Shown: positions 43,801 through 49,742, numbered from the stretch's first letter. The stretch is 64,000 nucleotides of DNA from Ophiura sarsii (GCA_035610835.1 CM069452.1:63946368-64010367), one strand, 5' to 3'. Program-made: numbers and translations. The notes: generated from the sequence alone by a model not told the origin.

Positions 43801-45235
43801 AATGTAACAATGCTGATAATCATACAAGGACACGAAATAGCACTTTAAAACAAAGCTGTTTTAATGATGTATGATACACATACTTAGGATTGAAATGTTC
43901 ATTGTTGTACAACAATCAGGAGGCACTATATTTATAATTCAATATTTGGAACTTTATGCTCTGTTGCACTGTAGTCTAGTATCTTATTCCAATTTGGTGC
44001 TCTCAAAATATTGATTTAATCCCCACTTACTAGCGATGTAGCGCTATTCTTCACCTACTCGCCATTGGTGCACTCGGCCGATAATATAGGACCTACAACC
44101 TTGCTACATCACAAAATTGAATAAACCCCGAATTGAGGTTATCGGTTTTGTCGGGGACTCTAGGAAAAAGGTTGATTGGTATAGTTTGATCAATCGTACA
44201 TACCAAGGGATATTAACACTGGATTCAATAACATCAGATAAAGAAGCTAAAATGCTGTGCATAGAGAATCTTGTGATCATCTGGACGTCTGCCCTGCGCG
44301 CGAAGGATGATATTGAGTAAGTACAACGATCATTTCCATCATCGAACTCATGGAAATCCATCAACCGATTTAAACGTTGATGATCCAAGATGACTGTTAA
44401 TTATGTAGGCTAATTATCTCCCCTCCTTCTCTACAAGTCAGATTAAGTCTCTATAGTCTATTTGGCCATCACGAGACAGTGACGTAACTGCGTATTCTAA
44501 TAATTGCAGCACATAACGCGCGCGCTTACTCGAGGCGCTGGCGTATACACACGATCGTTGAAAAGCGGAAGATACATACGCGTGAGTAAAAGCTGCGCCT
44601 GTTAAGTTACGTCACTGTCCAGAGCAGCCTGTCCAGAGGTAGCCAAACAGAGTATAGTTAGTCACATACCTTCCCCCGGTGAGTCCCATGCGACAAGGGC
44701 ATTCAATGTCCAGATGGGTTGAGATTGATTCTCAGACCGCTCTGAGAAGAAATCATACGTGACGCTCTCTTCATCAAAACATTCGGCTGAAAATAGGTAG
44801 AAAAGAAGAGTAATGTATGCTGAGATTTAACCTGATAATAAATCAGATGTAAATGATCATCACCTTAAGGAGTCGGCTTACAATTTAACCAGGGGTAAGT
44901 GAGAGGTGTGGTCTGTGTTTTAGAATATCCAAATCAACGTGAGCACATACACACCAGATATTATCAAATTATTTCACCCTGCCGTTTAAACCAACTATTT
45001 TTCCCAAACCATGACAAAGCAACCATATGTCAAGGTAGCATCAAACCCCACATCATCAGATAGAAGTTAAAAATATCTTTTAAATATCTTCCACCCGTAA
45101 AACCTTACGCGTCAATTTCAACTTACGGATACCGCAGAAAGACGAGGTACATACGGACAACGTCGACCTGAACATGTTCAGAAACAGGATAGTTGCGAGA
45201 AAAGCTACAGCTGGTAGACCATTGTTCCGAGGCAT
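1508..45235 (-). CDS. Gene 1: receptor tyrosine kinase-like protein (FN3-FN3-TM-kinase), 16 exons
   Basis: Predicted single-pass membrane receptor kinase that would phosphorylate tyrosine in the cytoplasm in response to an unknown ligand. Sixteen minus-strand exons (45127-45235, 44670-44786, 41290-41384, 26648-26704, 26339-26402, 25236-25280, 24650-24858, 17478-17597, 11892-11985, 10204-10389, 4578-4721, 3977-4185, 3636-3719, 3075-3298, 2111-2248, 1508-1682) total 2070 bases and join in phase to 690 codons. Predicted order: signal peptide (about 1-25), FN3-like 1 (about 38-160), Cys linker, FN3-like 2 (about 178-302), transmembrane helix (about 315-337), kinase (about 374-650), tail with NPGY. 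Kinase landmarks: GSGAQG 383-388, K408, E431, D523, N528, DFG 541-543. HRD reads NGD and APE reads SLE. The TSP1 exon of gene 2 is absent. The final exon is not in the window; reading through the last donor would give a stop a few codons later. No internal stop or frameshift is seen, so it is probably functional. The specific RTK subfamily is not recognised. Confidence 0.85.
2111..2248 (-). CDS. Gene 1 exon 15: kinase subdomains IX-X
   Basis: A 138-base exon, phase 2-2, with a TGAACAG acceptor. It encodes WSFGIVMYEVYSYGETPYN, typical of the RTK C-lobe, then GYRLEKPPACPDYM. The donor is AT|GTAGGT, a weaker site than the GTAAGT in gene 2. One codon fewer than gene 2 in the segment after PYNRK. 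Confidence 0.88.
2249..3074. other. Gene 1 intron 14, conserved with gene 2
   Basis: No exon seen. Segments such as 2880-2910 (CATACACCAAGGTTAATTGT) and 2975-3003 (AGTGCGGTCGCCTCCTTGGG) are recognisable in the matching gene 2 intron, showing that the duplication included introns. CGAGACTCGATAC-like words recur. Confidence 0.6.
3075..3298 (-). CDS. Gene 1 exon 14: catalytic loop, DFG and activation segment
   Basis: A 224-base exon, phase 0 to 2. It encodes RIYNGDLAASNVLV in place of the RTK consensus I/V-H-R-D-L-A-A-R-N. The catalytic aspartate and the asparagine are kept, but His and Arg are lost. DFG follows. The activation segment has only one tyrosine (DLYL) and ends RPRWVSLETL, where RTKs normally have WMAPE. 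The same substitutions occur in gene 2, so they are ancestral to the duplication rather than decay of one copy. Confidence 0.9.
3636..3719 (-). CDS. Gene 1 exon 13: kinase alpha-D/alpha-E segment
   Basis: An 84-base, phase 0-0 exon with a TTTTTCAG acceptor and an ATG|GTAAGT donor, encoding a short acidic insert with IYDLTP and then MFNIVLQIAKGM, the helix that precedes the catalytic loop. Its predicted peptide is identical to that of gene 2 exon 54255-54338. Confidence 0.87.
3977..4185 (-). CDS. Gene 1 exon 12: kinase alpha-C, beta-4, beta-5 and hinge
   Basis: A 209-base exon, phase 1 to 0. It encodes the alpha-C helix with FLAEV (the glutamate that pairs with the VAVK lysine), GHANILPVVGHCITIEPFYL and the hinge/alpha-D region MKYGDLLGFIRKC. 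The reading frame is intact. It matches gene 2 exon 54906-55114 at identical length. Confidence 0.87.
4288..4500 (-). mobile_element. Non-LTR retrotransposon fragment (C-terminal end of ORF2)
   Basis: The minus-strand frame reads YFWTVVAPSMWNRLPASVRN followed by FKSKLKKY, the conserved W-N-x-L-P ... F-K-x-x-L-K motif found at the C-terminal end of CR1/jockey-type LINE reverse transcriptase proteins. It is a short dead 3' fragment lying in the intron between kinase exons 11 and 12 of gene 1 and is absent from gene 2. Confidence 0.7.
4578..4721 (-). CDS. Gene 1 exon 11: kinase glycine loop and VAVK
   Basis: A 144-base exon, phase 1-1. It encodes DKYDIRRPDLKVLDILLG, then the ATP-binding loop GSGAQGSVYKG and VAVKTPK with the beta-3 lysine. 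The donor CAAG|GTTGGT is weak but phase-consistent with gene 2 (G|GTCGGT at 55753). Confidence 0.88.
4806..5000 (+). mobile_element. MITE with TTAACCCTTTCCACGCGG end
   Basis: Begins TTAACCCTTTCCACGCGGC and continues with GGCGTCTGCAGGCGACATTC, CATATTTGGAATCACC and TTCTTGAGATAG, as in the complete inverted copies at 62451-62701 and 63365-63615. The right end is not clear here. Confidence 0.65.
5041..6290 (-). repeat. Tandem array of tRNA-derived SINE units (first block)
   Basis: Units of about 330 bases sharing ATAATATATAGACTCGGACA, GCCTCGAACCCGGTCCCTCT, CAGACGAACGAGCTATTATG and ATTGAAAGCCTCTAGCAGCC. Read on the minus strand, each unit holds an A-box-like TAGCCTAGTGGAGTAACC and a B-box-like GGGTTCGAGGC, the internal promoter pair of a tRNA. 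A first truncated unit lacks the tRNA part (5075-5200); a (CCGCCA)-rich stretch lies at 5400-5428. Confidence 0.75.
6291..7506. repeat. Duplicated block, copy 1
   Basis: About 1.2 kb nearly identical to 8738-9955 (offset about 2448), including the same poly-C/CACACA tract and an embedded relative of the TTAA MITE (TTCGACGCGGAAGGCGTCTG). A diverged third copy of its 3' part is at 21480-21880. The open frames inside are not genes. Confidence 0.9.
7651..8737 (-). repeat. Tandem array of tRNA-derived SINE units (second block)
   Basis: Three nearly identical full units plus partial ends. The marker TTATTGAAAG occurs at about 7711, 8040, 8369 and 8700, so the period is 329-331 bases. Each unit has minus-strand A- and B-box-like sequences. 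Confidence 0.85.
8738..9955. repeat. Duplicated block, copy 2
   Basis: Second copy of 6291-7506. The two sequences part company right after GGGCGATTA. Together with the SINE array it forms a tandem duplication of about 2.45 kb in gene 1 intron 10. Confidence 0.9.
10204..10389 (-). CDS. Gene 1 exon 10: transmembrane and juxtamembrane
   Basis: A 186-base exon, phase 1-1 (TTTATTAG acceptor, CATG|GTAAGG donor). It encodes a hydrophobic helix VLFNVICIVGSSIITACAIA followed by the stop-transfer residues RKCCFK and a polar juxtamembrane segment with one tyrosine (EEKYVSD). The two cysteines at the membrane face are possible acylation sites by analogy only. The gene 2 counterpart is 58619-58801. Confidence 0.88.
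10545..10640 (-). mobile_element. tRNA-like SINE remnant
   Basis: The minus strand reads CATCAGAGCAAGAGACCATT and then GTGGTTCGATTCCTATTG, which resembles a tRNA A/anticodon region followed by a B box. It sits between the transmembrane exon and exon 9 of gene 1. Confidence 0.4.
11477..11552. repeat. TTTCGAGT short repeats
   Basis: An irregular run of TTTCGAGT/TCGAGTTTCGT words, about nine in 75 bases. Confidence 0.7.
11892..11985 (-). CDS. Gene 1 exon 9: FN3-like module 2, G strand and stalk
   Basis: A 94-base exon, phase 0 to 1. It encodes MYTNTSIAGRSADRGNEV, the terminal FN3 pattern (V-x-x-N-x-x-G-R-S-A) seen in repeated receptors, and ends with a cysteine (KECP). Here it splices straight to the transmembrane exon. 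In gene 2 a TSP1 exon intervenes. Confidence 0.85.
12735..16630. repeat. Giant fold-back element, about 3.9 kb
   Basis: The two halves are inverted copies. AGTCAGGGCCACTATGTG at about 12755 pairs with CATAGTGGCCCTGACT near 16605; TAAGGCCCACCTCTGTGACA at 13893 with TGTCACAGAGGTGGGCCTTA at 15270; GATGTTAAATGACC at 14519 with GGTCATTTAACATC at 15209; TTACATTAGATATGACC at 14654 with GGTCATATCTAATGTAA at 14997. Both arms are built from imperfect tandem units of about 170-200 bases containing AAAATGGCCGCC and GGGATGTATGTATTAGACCA. No transposase is recognisable. It lies in gene 1 intron 8. Confidence 0.88.
17478..17597 (-). CDS. Gene 1 exon 8: FN3-like module 2, middle
   Basis: A 120-base exon, phase 0-0, with a TTCTATTAG acceptor and an AGG|GTAAGT donor. 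It ends LPRNDTYSVR, the F strand of an FN3 module. Length and phase equal those of gene 2 exon 61325-61444. It stands isolated between two introns swollen by fold-back elements. Confidence 0.85.
18246..20041. mobile_element. Fold-back element with about 150-bp inverted arms
   Basis: Left arm 18246-18397 (TTTAGGTCCTTTAGAGTAAC, CAATTTGATACCAAATATG) is the inverse of right arm 19899-20041 (CATATTTGGTATCAAATTG, ACTCTAAAGGACCTAAACAT). The centre holds a GC-rich element described separately. It lies in gene 1 intron 7. Confidence 0.82.
18770..19791. mobile_element. GC-rich TIR element, subterminal CGGTGAG/GAACGG repeats
   Basis: The left end GCTGTCACACAGAGCCG is matched by the inverse of the right end CGGCACTATGTGACAGC. 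The interior 18770-19260 is markedly GC-rich against an AT-rich background and repeats words such as CACGGTG, GAACGGTGAG and GGACGG. A 147-codon minus-strand open frame at 18774-19217 is explained by this composition and is not called as a gene. Confidence 0.6.
20421..20534. repeat. 59-bp tandem duplication
   Basis: TGTAGAATAGGGGTGTTTTG with the following ATTAATTTTAATTATGCAAA occurs twice in direct order with no differences seen. Confidence 0.95.
21480..21880. repeat. Third, diverged copy of the 6.9-7.3 kb repeat
   Basis: Shares CTCTAGCTTTTTCATGAATG, GGCAGCCTGTCGTACCT, the poly-C/CACACA tract and AACAATGATTTGAATGAACC with 6960-7310 and 9410-9760. Confidence 0.85.
22310..22415 (-). repeat. 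Inverted copy of the 1.1-1.2 kb dispersed repeat
   Basis: GGGGGGCGAAGCCACCCTTA through GGTCTTTCT, CATGTTTGTAGTCTTTG. Orientation is opposite to the copy at 1090-1200. Confidence 0.7.
22579..22616. repeat. Poly-C tract
   Basis: About 36 consecutive C then TCCCTCC. Similar tracts of 14-40 C or G occur at 1189, 7100, 9547, 17886, 21691, 30268, 31847, 48549 and 61206. Confidence 0.95.
24650..24858 (-). CDS. Gene 1 exon 7: FN3-like module 2, N-terminal part
   Basis: A 209-base exon, phase 1 to 0, encoding a segment with FFTWDAPVQINSDRNVSEFY, the W-D-x-P then Y pattern of an FN3 B-C region. It has several N-glycosylation sequons (NDT, NVS, NSS). It matches gene 2 exon 62078-62286 at the same length and phase. 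Confidence 0.85.
25236..25280 (-). CDS. Gene 1 exon 6: cysteine linker between FN3-like modules
   Basis: A 45-base microexon, phase 1-1, encoding CYEQTNDVEFCRSL. The gene 2 copy (62895-62939) has one residue changed (N to K). The two cysteines may form a small disulfide loop between the two FN3-like modules. The donor is C|GTAAGT. Confidence 0.8.
25552..25908. repeat. (GGA)n polypurine microsatellite, about 355 bp
   Basis: Nearly uninterrupted GGA with a few GA/GC and GGG slips, inside gene 1 intron 5. The long Pro/Ser/Leu, Gly and Arg open frames across it are artefacts of the repeat. Confidence 0.98.
26339..26402 (-). CDS. Gene 1 exon 5: FN3-like module 1, last strand
   Basis: A 64-base exon (AATTACAG acceptor, CCCAG|GTTTGT donor), phase 0 to phase 1. 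It encodes VFLVDIATQ followed by a Thr/Ser-rich end (FTSTSP). The paralogous exon in gene 2 (63892-63964) is 9 bases longer and keeps the frame, which supports coding status and fixes the frame. Confidence 0.75.
26648..26704 (-). CDS. Gene 1 exon 4: FN3-like module 1, E-F strands
   Basis: A 57-base, phase 0-0 exon between TTTTTCAG and AAC|GTAAGTG. It encodes EFTNHTFENLQYGYEHILN, resembling the F-strand signature (hydrophobic-x-L-x-x-x-x-x-Y) of FN3 domains, with an NHT glycosylation sequon. Confidence 0.6.
27195..27461. repeat. 133-bp tandem duplication
   Basis: Two copies of ATATTGT(C/A)ATCTCCTCTAT through GCTGAGAATTTGCGCAGTCC, a few substitutions apart, in gene 1 intron 3. Confidence 0.93.
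28130..28455. repeat. Direct duplication around CAGTTGGGCGCATGG
   Basis: GCCGAATTCGCCAAGTT...ACAGTTGGGCGCATGGGTAT at 28133 and GGCTGAAATCGCCAAGTTGG...CAGTTGGGCGCATGGATAT at 28391 are diverged direct copies. The text between them also repeats (TATATTTCTGTATACTTCTG). Confidence 0.75.
28463..28592. mobile_element. Small MITE
   Basis: A 130-base element whose ends TATGATGAAAACAAGCAGTA and TACTGCTTGTTTTCATCATA are perfect inverted repeats of 20 bases or more. Confidence 0.85.
28681..28993. mobile_element. MITE family with TAGGCCAA ends, copy 1
   Basis: The left end (TAGGCCAACAACAAAAAAAG, then TTGACTTGCCCTTTCCGACC) is inverted at the right end (GAAAGGGCAAGTCAAC, then T-rich TTGGCCTTA). Shared words CCGACCGTCCGACCC and TAGGGTCGC identify the second copy at 53173-53532. 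Confidence 0.85.
30118..31017. repeat. Satellite-like array built on the TTAA MITE
   Basis: Units of about 210-240 bases begin TTAACACTTT(C)CACGCGGC and carry GACATTCCAAAAGTTCACAA, CCACGTGGAGATGTATCT, a poly-G run and GGAAGTATGCAGAACTTAAT. Starts are near 30118, 30359, 30569 and 30793. The array is interrupted at 31018 by a TIR element and resumes at 34144. Related text begins at about 29730. Confidence 0.87.
31018..34143. mobile_element. 3.1-kb TIR element inserted into the satellite array
   Basis: The left end GGCTGGGATTCTCGAAAGTG, then GACTAAC...CTGGACTAA words, is matched by the inverse of the right end ACTTTCGAGAATTCCAGCC. GGACTAA/TTAGTCC words repeat over about 180 bases at each end. 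Flanking satellite sequence is continuous once the element is removed. No transposase frame is recognised, so it is probably non-autonomous; the superfamily is undetermined. Confidence 0.8.
31662..32034. mobile_element. Nested small element with CAGTGGCGTA ends
   Basis: CAGTGGCGTAACAGC at 31662 and the inverse of GATACGCCACTG at 32023 delimit a 370-base segment full of poly-C/poly-G. Such CAGTGGCG termini are typical of hAT-like short elements; the assignment is inference. Confidence 0.5.
34144..34380. repeat. Continuation of the satellite-like array
   Basis: TTTAACACTTTCTACGCGGC through CATTAGTGTCAATTCCACGT: the unit displaced by the 3.1-kb insertion. Confidence 0.85.
35719..36060 (+). mobile_element. 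tRNA-derived SINE
   Basis: GGGGAGTTAGCTCAGTCGAT (A box, starting near 35722) and CCGGGATCGAATCTCGG (B box, near 35768) are correctly ordered and spaced for a tRNA-like pol III head, followed by a non-tRNA body beginning TGATCTTTCGGGTC. It lies in gene 1 intron 3, opposite strand. Confidence 0.7.
36973..37237. mobile_element. MITE with CATATCGGGG ends, copy 1
   Basis: Left CACATATCGGGGGCTCAGAA and the inverse of right CTTCTGAGCCCTCGATATGT; the arms continue with AAGGCC and CTCCAT(C)T. Confidence 0.83.
37240..39450. other. Intron sequence, no gene seen
   Basis: AT-rich sequence. The only structure noticed is a repeated ACGCATGCGTGTGACA (37888 and 37989), a CGATATGTCG/CGACATGTCGATAT pair near 37610-37645 and an (ACA)n stretch near 38450. 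Confidence 0.5.
40196..40204 (+). promoter_or_regulatory. TATA box of the element's small ORF
   Basis: GTATAAATA about 58 bases upstream of the ATG at 40258, the only consensus TATA box seen with a matching downstream ORF in the element. Confidence 0.45.
40258..40398 (+). CDS. Short basic protein or 5' exon within the ACGTA element
   Basis: ATG with a favourable context (TTAACATGC) opens 46 residues and TAA. The peptide starts MPPKKKQATRGRGRGGGKSK and ends RDPFIYSNPP. The Lys/Arg/Gly-rich head resembles a nuclear-localising, AT-hook-like tail; the end is neutral. It lies at the centre of the compound element behind a TATA box. It may be a remnant of a transposon protein N-terminus or a real small protein. 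Function unknown. Codon composition (AAG, GGC, GCC) differs sharply from the ACGTA repeats around it. Confidence 0.45.
   Translation: MPPKKKQATRGRGRGGGKSKKAKIKTDHEEVRMRYSRDPFIYSNPP
41290..41384 (-). CDS. Gene 1 exon 3: FN3-like module 1, middle
   Basis: A 95-base open segment between a polypyrimidine GTTTCTTCAG acceptor and an ACT|GTAAGTAAA donor, phase 1 in and phase 0 out, fitting exons 2 and 4 exactly. It begins YGFVIRLSTTS, like the C strand of an FN3 fold, and has one cysteine. It is too short to be obvious as an ORF; the call rests on splice sites, phase and the domain logic. No paralogous exon is visible because that part of gene 2 lies beyond the window. Confidence 0.6.
41435..41692. 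mobile_element. MITE with CATATCGRGG ends, copy 2
   Basis: ACATATCGAGGGTTTAGTGC with AACAAAGGGCTATCT is inverted at 41655-41692 (AGATAGCCCTTTGTTGCACT, AAACCCCGATATG). Shares its outer ends with the element at 36973-37237. It lies just 5' of gene 1 exon 3. Confidence 0.85.
42300..42425. repeat. (TTTA)n microsatellite
   Basis: TATTTATTTATTTATT runs with interruptions in a very AT-rich stretch. Confidence 0.93.
42660..42850. repeat. Inverted repeat with GTCCGGGCAG flanks
   Basis: CGATTTTATTTTTTACTAGT followed by AAACATTTGTA is inverted at 42811-42838 (TACAAATGTTTACTAGT). GTCCGGGCAG stands directly repeated on both outer sides. Confidence 0.75.
42881..43975. mobile_element. 1.1-kb element with 28-bp perfect TIR
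   Basis: ACTACAGTGCAACAGAGCAT (28 bases in all, to AAAGTTCC) at 42881 is exactly inverted at 43948-43975. The interior is AT-rich without a recognisable ORF. It is in gene 1 intron 2. Confidence 0.75.
44472..44625. mobile_element. Small MITE
   Basis: ACAGTGACGTAACTGCG and the inverse of TTAAGTTACGTCACTGTCC form the ends of a 150-base element between gene 1 exons 2 and 3. Confidence 0.7.
44670..44786 (-). CDS. Gene 1 exon 2: first FN3-like module, N-terminal strands
   Basis: Flanked by a TTTTCAG acceptor and a G|GTATGT donor; phase 1 to phase 1. It encodes an acidic segment ending NALVAWDSPGEG, where the W-D-x-P pattern is typical of the B strand and following turn of fibronectin III modules. 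It contains an N-glycosylation sequon (ENQS). The split codon at its 3' end joins exon 3 to give a glycine. Confidence 0.65.
45127..45235 (-). CDS. Gene 1 exon 1: start codon and signal peptide
   Basis: The ATG at 45235 opens a 36-residue segment with a short polar N-region (MPRNNG), a hydrophobic core (LPAVAFLATILFLNMF) and then Ser/Thr/Cys, as expected for a secretory signal. It ends at a CC|GTAAGT donor in phase 1, matching exon 2. A TTTCTCCCAG acceptor-like site lies 5' at about 45269, followed by in-frame ATGs, so an untranslated first exon and a start up to 11 codons earlier are possible. The opposite strand also has an open frame here, which I judge to be a shadow. Confidence 0.6.
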
Positions 45236-45822
45236 CTCAAATCTAATCATCATTTGGGAGAAACACATCTGGGAGAAAAACACAAGGTATGTTGTGTCAA
45301 TGGACGTGTGGAAGATTATTCACTACGATTGGGGGACTACCTACAATCAAAAATGAATTCCTGACTATAAAATTACCCTCTTTTTTTCTAGATTCTGGAA
45401 AATCCCTAAGATCGAGTATTCTTTGCTACATGCGTACAAGAGTATTACAATGGTATAATGAGTATAACAAGTCTATGATCTACCATCTTCAAAATAGTCA
45501 ATGCGAAGAATTTTTAAGCAACTTATATTGGGCAATACTTTGGCTGGAAAAAGAATTTATATGAGTACCTACTAGTAATACAATAGAGAGCATTCATATG
45601 TCGGTCATATTTACGGGAACCAACCTCTGTTAAAAAGACCAACCCCACATCTACTTAATCTGTGACCAACACGCATGTTGATGGATACTCGTTCAAAATA
45701 ACCCGCTAAATGTATAGCGCATTTTTGAATTAATCTGAATAAAGAATACTACGGGAACGAGAACCTTTTATTACGGACACGCATGAGTAAAGTGGATAGC
45801 TCTATAAACAGTGAAAAACGCT

Positions 45823-46514
45823 ATACAGGCTGTAACAAAAAAAGTTATACAGTTTTGAAAAAAATATTAAAAATATTTCCTATAGAACTTCTGTTTCGAG
45901 TTTTAATGGCTTGCAAGGGGAATTTTCTTGGCTTTCTAATAAGCTTTGTTTCATGACGATCAATGGTCGGTAAGCAGAGATATGATCAATTGTCTAAAGT
46001 AGTCATGAAATCACCTGGGCCACTTTGGTTTAATCAATGCTAAAATCACTGGGATGAATATTAATGGGATCGAACCAGGAACAATAGCAGTAGAGCGCTC
46101 TTGTTAGACAACAATGGTTCGTTTCAAGTAGTTAAAAGTGTTACAAAGAAGGTTAGGTCTTTACAAATATTATTTATTTATTTTATGAATTTATTTATTC
46201 AAATGAAATAAAACTATTTGAAAAAATTATTATATTGTTCTCTCTAATGTTCCTTGCATGATACTCTAACCATTTAATTTACACAAGCAAGATTGTATGA
46301 TATTATTGTGAAAGTGGCCCAACCCGATTTCTAGACGACTTAGTAGATTGGTCATAACTTTTAAACGGAAGTAGTTAAAAAGACCAAATAAAATGATTCT
46401 GGTAGCCAAAACGGAACTTAACGCAGAGTGTAAGAGATGTTGACATTGCATGATTTTAACATTGAATTAAAAATAAAATTGCGATTGTATAACTTTTTTG
46501 TTACAGTCTGTATG
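45823..46514. mobile_element. TIR element with ATACAGRCTGTAACAAAAAA ends
   Basis: CTATACAGGCTGTAACAAAA followed by AAAGTTATACAG at the left is inverted at the right (TATAACTTTTTTGTTACAGT, CTGTATG). About 690 bases. A minus-strand tRNA-like stretch (AAGAGCGCTCTACTGC ... GGTTCGATCCC) at 46060-46110 lies inside, suggesting a SINE nested in it. Confidence 0.6.
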
Positions 46515-48530
46515 TTCGTAGAACCGCGGTGTTTTAGAGCTCATTGTTGTGCGCCGGTTTTCTGTACCAAACAACAGACTGATTGAACCTTGTGTTTTAA
46601 ATTGTAACATATATGATTCCATAGTATCAGGAATTCGTGGTATGTATGTTGTTGTTTTTTCAAATGCCAATGGGCGCTCAATTTATCCTAAATACTTCTA
46701 TTAATGTCGGTTTGTTAATGAATCAACTAAACTTATCAAAGTTTTAAAATCTCATCGAAGTTTTTGGTCACTCTTTTTGCAAAATAATTTAATATTTGTG
46801 GCTTATGTTTACCAAAACGTGTATATTGTCGTCAATAGAAACCACTGTTTATTGCAGCCCGCCTTTGAAAGCGGCTTTCATCGAGAATGGTTGATCTATT
46901 GATTACTAATGTCATTCAGCCAACGTCGGACTAGTTTGAAACAGTCCTAGTTTTTTCAAGTGATTTTCCCACGCACTAGATAATCGTAACCGACGTAACA
47001 ATAGCCACTTATTGAGCGCACAATGAACATTTTCTAGACTAGCAAATCGCAAGTCGCATGCACATAACGTGATCACTCACTGTACAGATCCACATAACAT
47101 GATGGTATAGAATACTGAATATCACTCAGTGTTGGCCTAGCACGCACATACTAAAGGCGTCCGAAAATATTGCGAGCTGTCTAATATCAATTAGACCAAC
47201 TTAAATGTTGCTTTTTATCTTAATATCCACTTGCTTGACATTTCAAACAACGCTTTTGCTTAACCTACACAAATATTTTTGTTTTTGCACCGAACTGACC
47301 AATGAGACACTGCCATCTTTGAAGCAGTTCAAGAACCATTTCTTCGAAATTGGAAACCAGCCGTTAAGTCGGTCATCTCATCAAAGGAATTAGAGGCAGG
47401 GCTGGAACTTCAGATTTTTTTCAACCAGCCAGTTGGGATCAGGCAGGTAACTCACAAAAATACTTGCCCGACAGAAATTCCACCAGCCAGTGTAACTCTC
47501 ACACTTGCACCGTGAGTTTGAAATTGTTTACTCGCCAGTCGGTTGCCGGGGTTCTTTTTCTTGACACAAAAGTTACCCGCTATGGGCAGGTGGGCGGGTG
47601 CTATTTCCAGGCATGGTATCAGGATAACAGTTCCTCTGTTTTTGTATATATTCAACGACAATGTTACTGCAATGGGTATTTATAATGCTGAATATTGATA
47701 CAAAATACCTATGATTTAACCCTTTTCTACCAAACATAAGATATTTCGGAGAATAAACACCATGCACATGATGTTGGGAAAACTTGCACACAATGCAAAT
47801 GCAAGGCGTAATGTGGTTTATTGCTAAATTGAAAAAAACGGGTTCTAACCAAGCTCTGTTGAAAGCGTTGTATTTCAGAAAGTTGCCATTTGATTGGTGT
47901 CACATTTTAACCAATCAAGGTCAGGTATATGTACCCTAATATTCTCAAATATGGAGCAGCTACATTTGTAACTCTTTAAGTTACAAGCTCTGCAGATTTT
48001 GGACCCAGTTTTTTGGGGGACACGCTGTATATCTTGCCATATCTATCTATTGGGCTAGTTTTGATGCTAGTTTTGAGGGACATTTAAATAGTTCGGTAGA
48101 AGTGGCTTAGACTTCGCTTTCACACTGGGGTGGAGTTTCTTACAAAATTGGTAAAAAAGTCAATGGGCGCTATACCTGTTTACCACATAAAACGGACTTT
48201 ATGCTCGATCTTGCTTGGGATAATGATTTAACGCTTTAGGCAAAGCGACAAAAATCTATCTGCAAAGTATGTTAGAAAGAGGCAAAACACATACTCCAAC
48301 TCAAGTTGTGGGTCGAAGGACTTGGGGTTACAGCCTCGATGAGTTTGATAGGAAAGGTCCATGCAACCATCCTCGGATACCGATGCCATTTTGTCGATTC
48401 TAATAAGTTTTAGAATGACACCAAATGTATCCAAATTTATCAAGGCATTCAGATTTTACAAATTAACATGACACCTAAAGCTTATTATCTTTTCTGTCCG
48501 TTTTCATCTATATATTGACCCCTCCCTCAT

Positions 48531-48551
48531 CTATTGCCCCCCCCCCCCCAC

Positions 48552-48592
<41 letters not shown>
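48531..48592. repeat. Poly-C tract
   Basis: About 60 bases of C broken once by ACAC. Confidence 0.95.
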
Positions 48593-48594
<2 letters not shown>

Positions 48595-49677
48595 TGCTGG
48601 AATTGTGCACAAAACATTCTTTAAAAAGATAATTATCAACTGAGACAAATATACCTAAAATATACATTTAGGTAAACTTGATTCAGATATTCACATTTCA
48701 TACCAATAACTAATGGAAGCGCTAGTTTAAAGTATAAGATAAATCTATTATAATATCATAGTAAAAATAATCTAGAATCAAATTCCAATTCTTACCGTAC
48801 ACACTTGTCGTATAATCAGTCTTTAAACCGGCTAAACATCATATCTGTATAATTATCCTACTTCGTACAACACTGCCAAATAGCCCATCAATAATTATTA
48901 TCATATTCTTTATTATGCTTCATATTGTTTCTATTTATAGAGAGTGTCATGATTTCCCAAATGACTCACTGGTTACCCGTTGACCTTTGAACCAGGATCC
49001 TTATTTAACCTCTATTGAAAGTCTATTGGGGTGGGTTTTTTTCAACCGTCTTTACTACGGTTAAGTTGAGGCCAAATTACACGCTTGGTTTGAGCCCAGT
49101 TGTTTGTGTCATGGTTATGGTACTATGTCAGCCGGTATCAGATGGCGGCAATGATTTGCCTAAATCTGCAATTGAAGGTGTTTGACGCATGCGCCTCAAT
49201 ACGCGCTGTCTCTCAGCTGATATGTTGACAAAATCTTAATCTCGTTATTCTAATTGCTACGTGCGCGTAAAACTCATGACTACGTGGAGCGTGGCAGATA
49301 TTAAAATTACCACGCGAAAAATAGAGCGTGTAAAGCGCTACGATGGCTAACACACATGGTCGGTTCAGAATTATTTACAATTGAGTTTGAACCATTTTAG
49401 TGCACTTGTTCTGATCAATAAGTTGTTTATAAGGTGCATGATACGGCACTGCACCATATGCACCGGACTGTTTATATTCACTGATTGATGTCTACTGAAG
49501 ATAGCAAATAGAGTATGGATCGCTAAATGTTATCTATTGCATTGCTGGTGCATATTCAAACATTCTTTACCGGGATGGAGGGGGAGCGGGGTGGATGCGG
49601 CTATAGTTAAGAATTGTAAAATGGAATGGTTTGTGACTAACTGAATATCAATCAAGGCAGCACTTGCATCAACTCGT

Positions 49678-49742
49678 TGCGGCGGGGGTGGGGTTGCGGC
49701 GGGGGTGGGGGTTGCGGCGGGGGTGGGTGGTTGGGTGGGGGT
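49678..49742. repeat. GGCGGGGGTGGGG minisatellite
   Basis: Three to four copies of TTGCGGCGGGGGTGGGG, rich in G runs on the plus strand. Confidence 0.85.

Noticed and set aside
44117..44316. Plus-strand open frame ending at a GTAAGT donor-like site
   Set aside because: Protein-like composition, but no downstream exon joins in phase, and the region is an intron of gene 1 on the other strand. Could not be supported as a gene.
45174..45564. Plus-strand frames around 45.2-45.5 kb with donor- and acceptor-like sites
   Set aside because: They overlap the signal-peptide exon of gene 1 in antisense; the phase-compatible join ends after about 20 residues and no start or domain is recognised.
46467..46670. 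Minus ORF starting MAFEKTTTYIPRI
   Set aside because: Its end is the terminal inverted repeat of the 45823-46514 element, so coding is unlikely.
47205..47393. 62-codon plus ORF with a hydrophobic start
   Set aside because: Looks signal-like, but has no splice context, neighbour or family resemblance.
48228..48443. Minus ORF containing MASVSEDGCMDLSYQ and a GTATGT donor-like site
   Set aside because: Might be a lone exon, but nothing in phase was found on either side.
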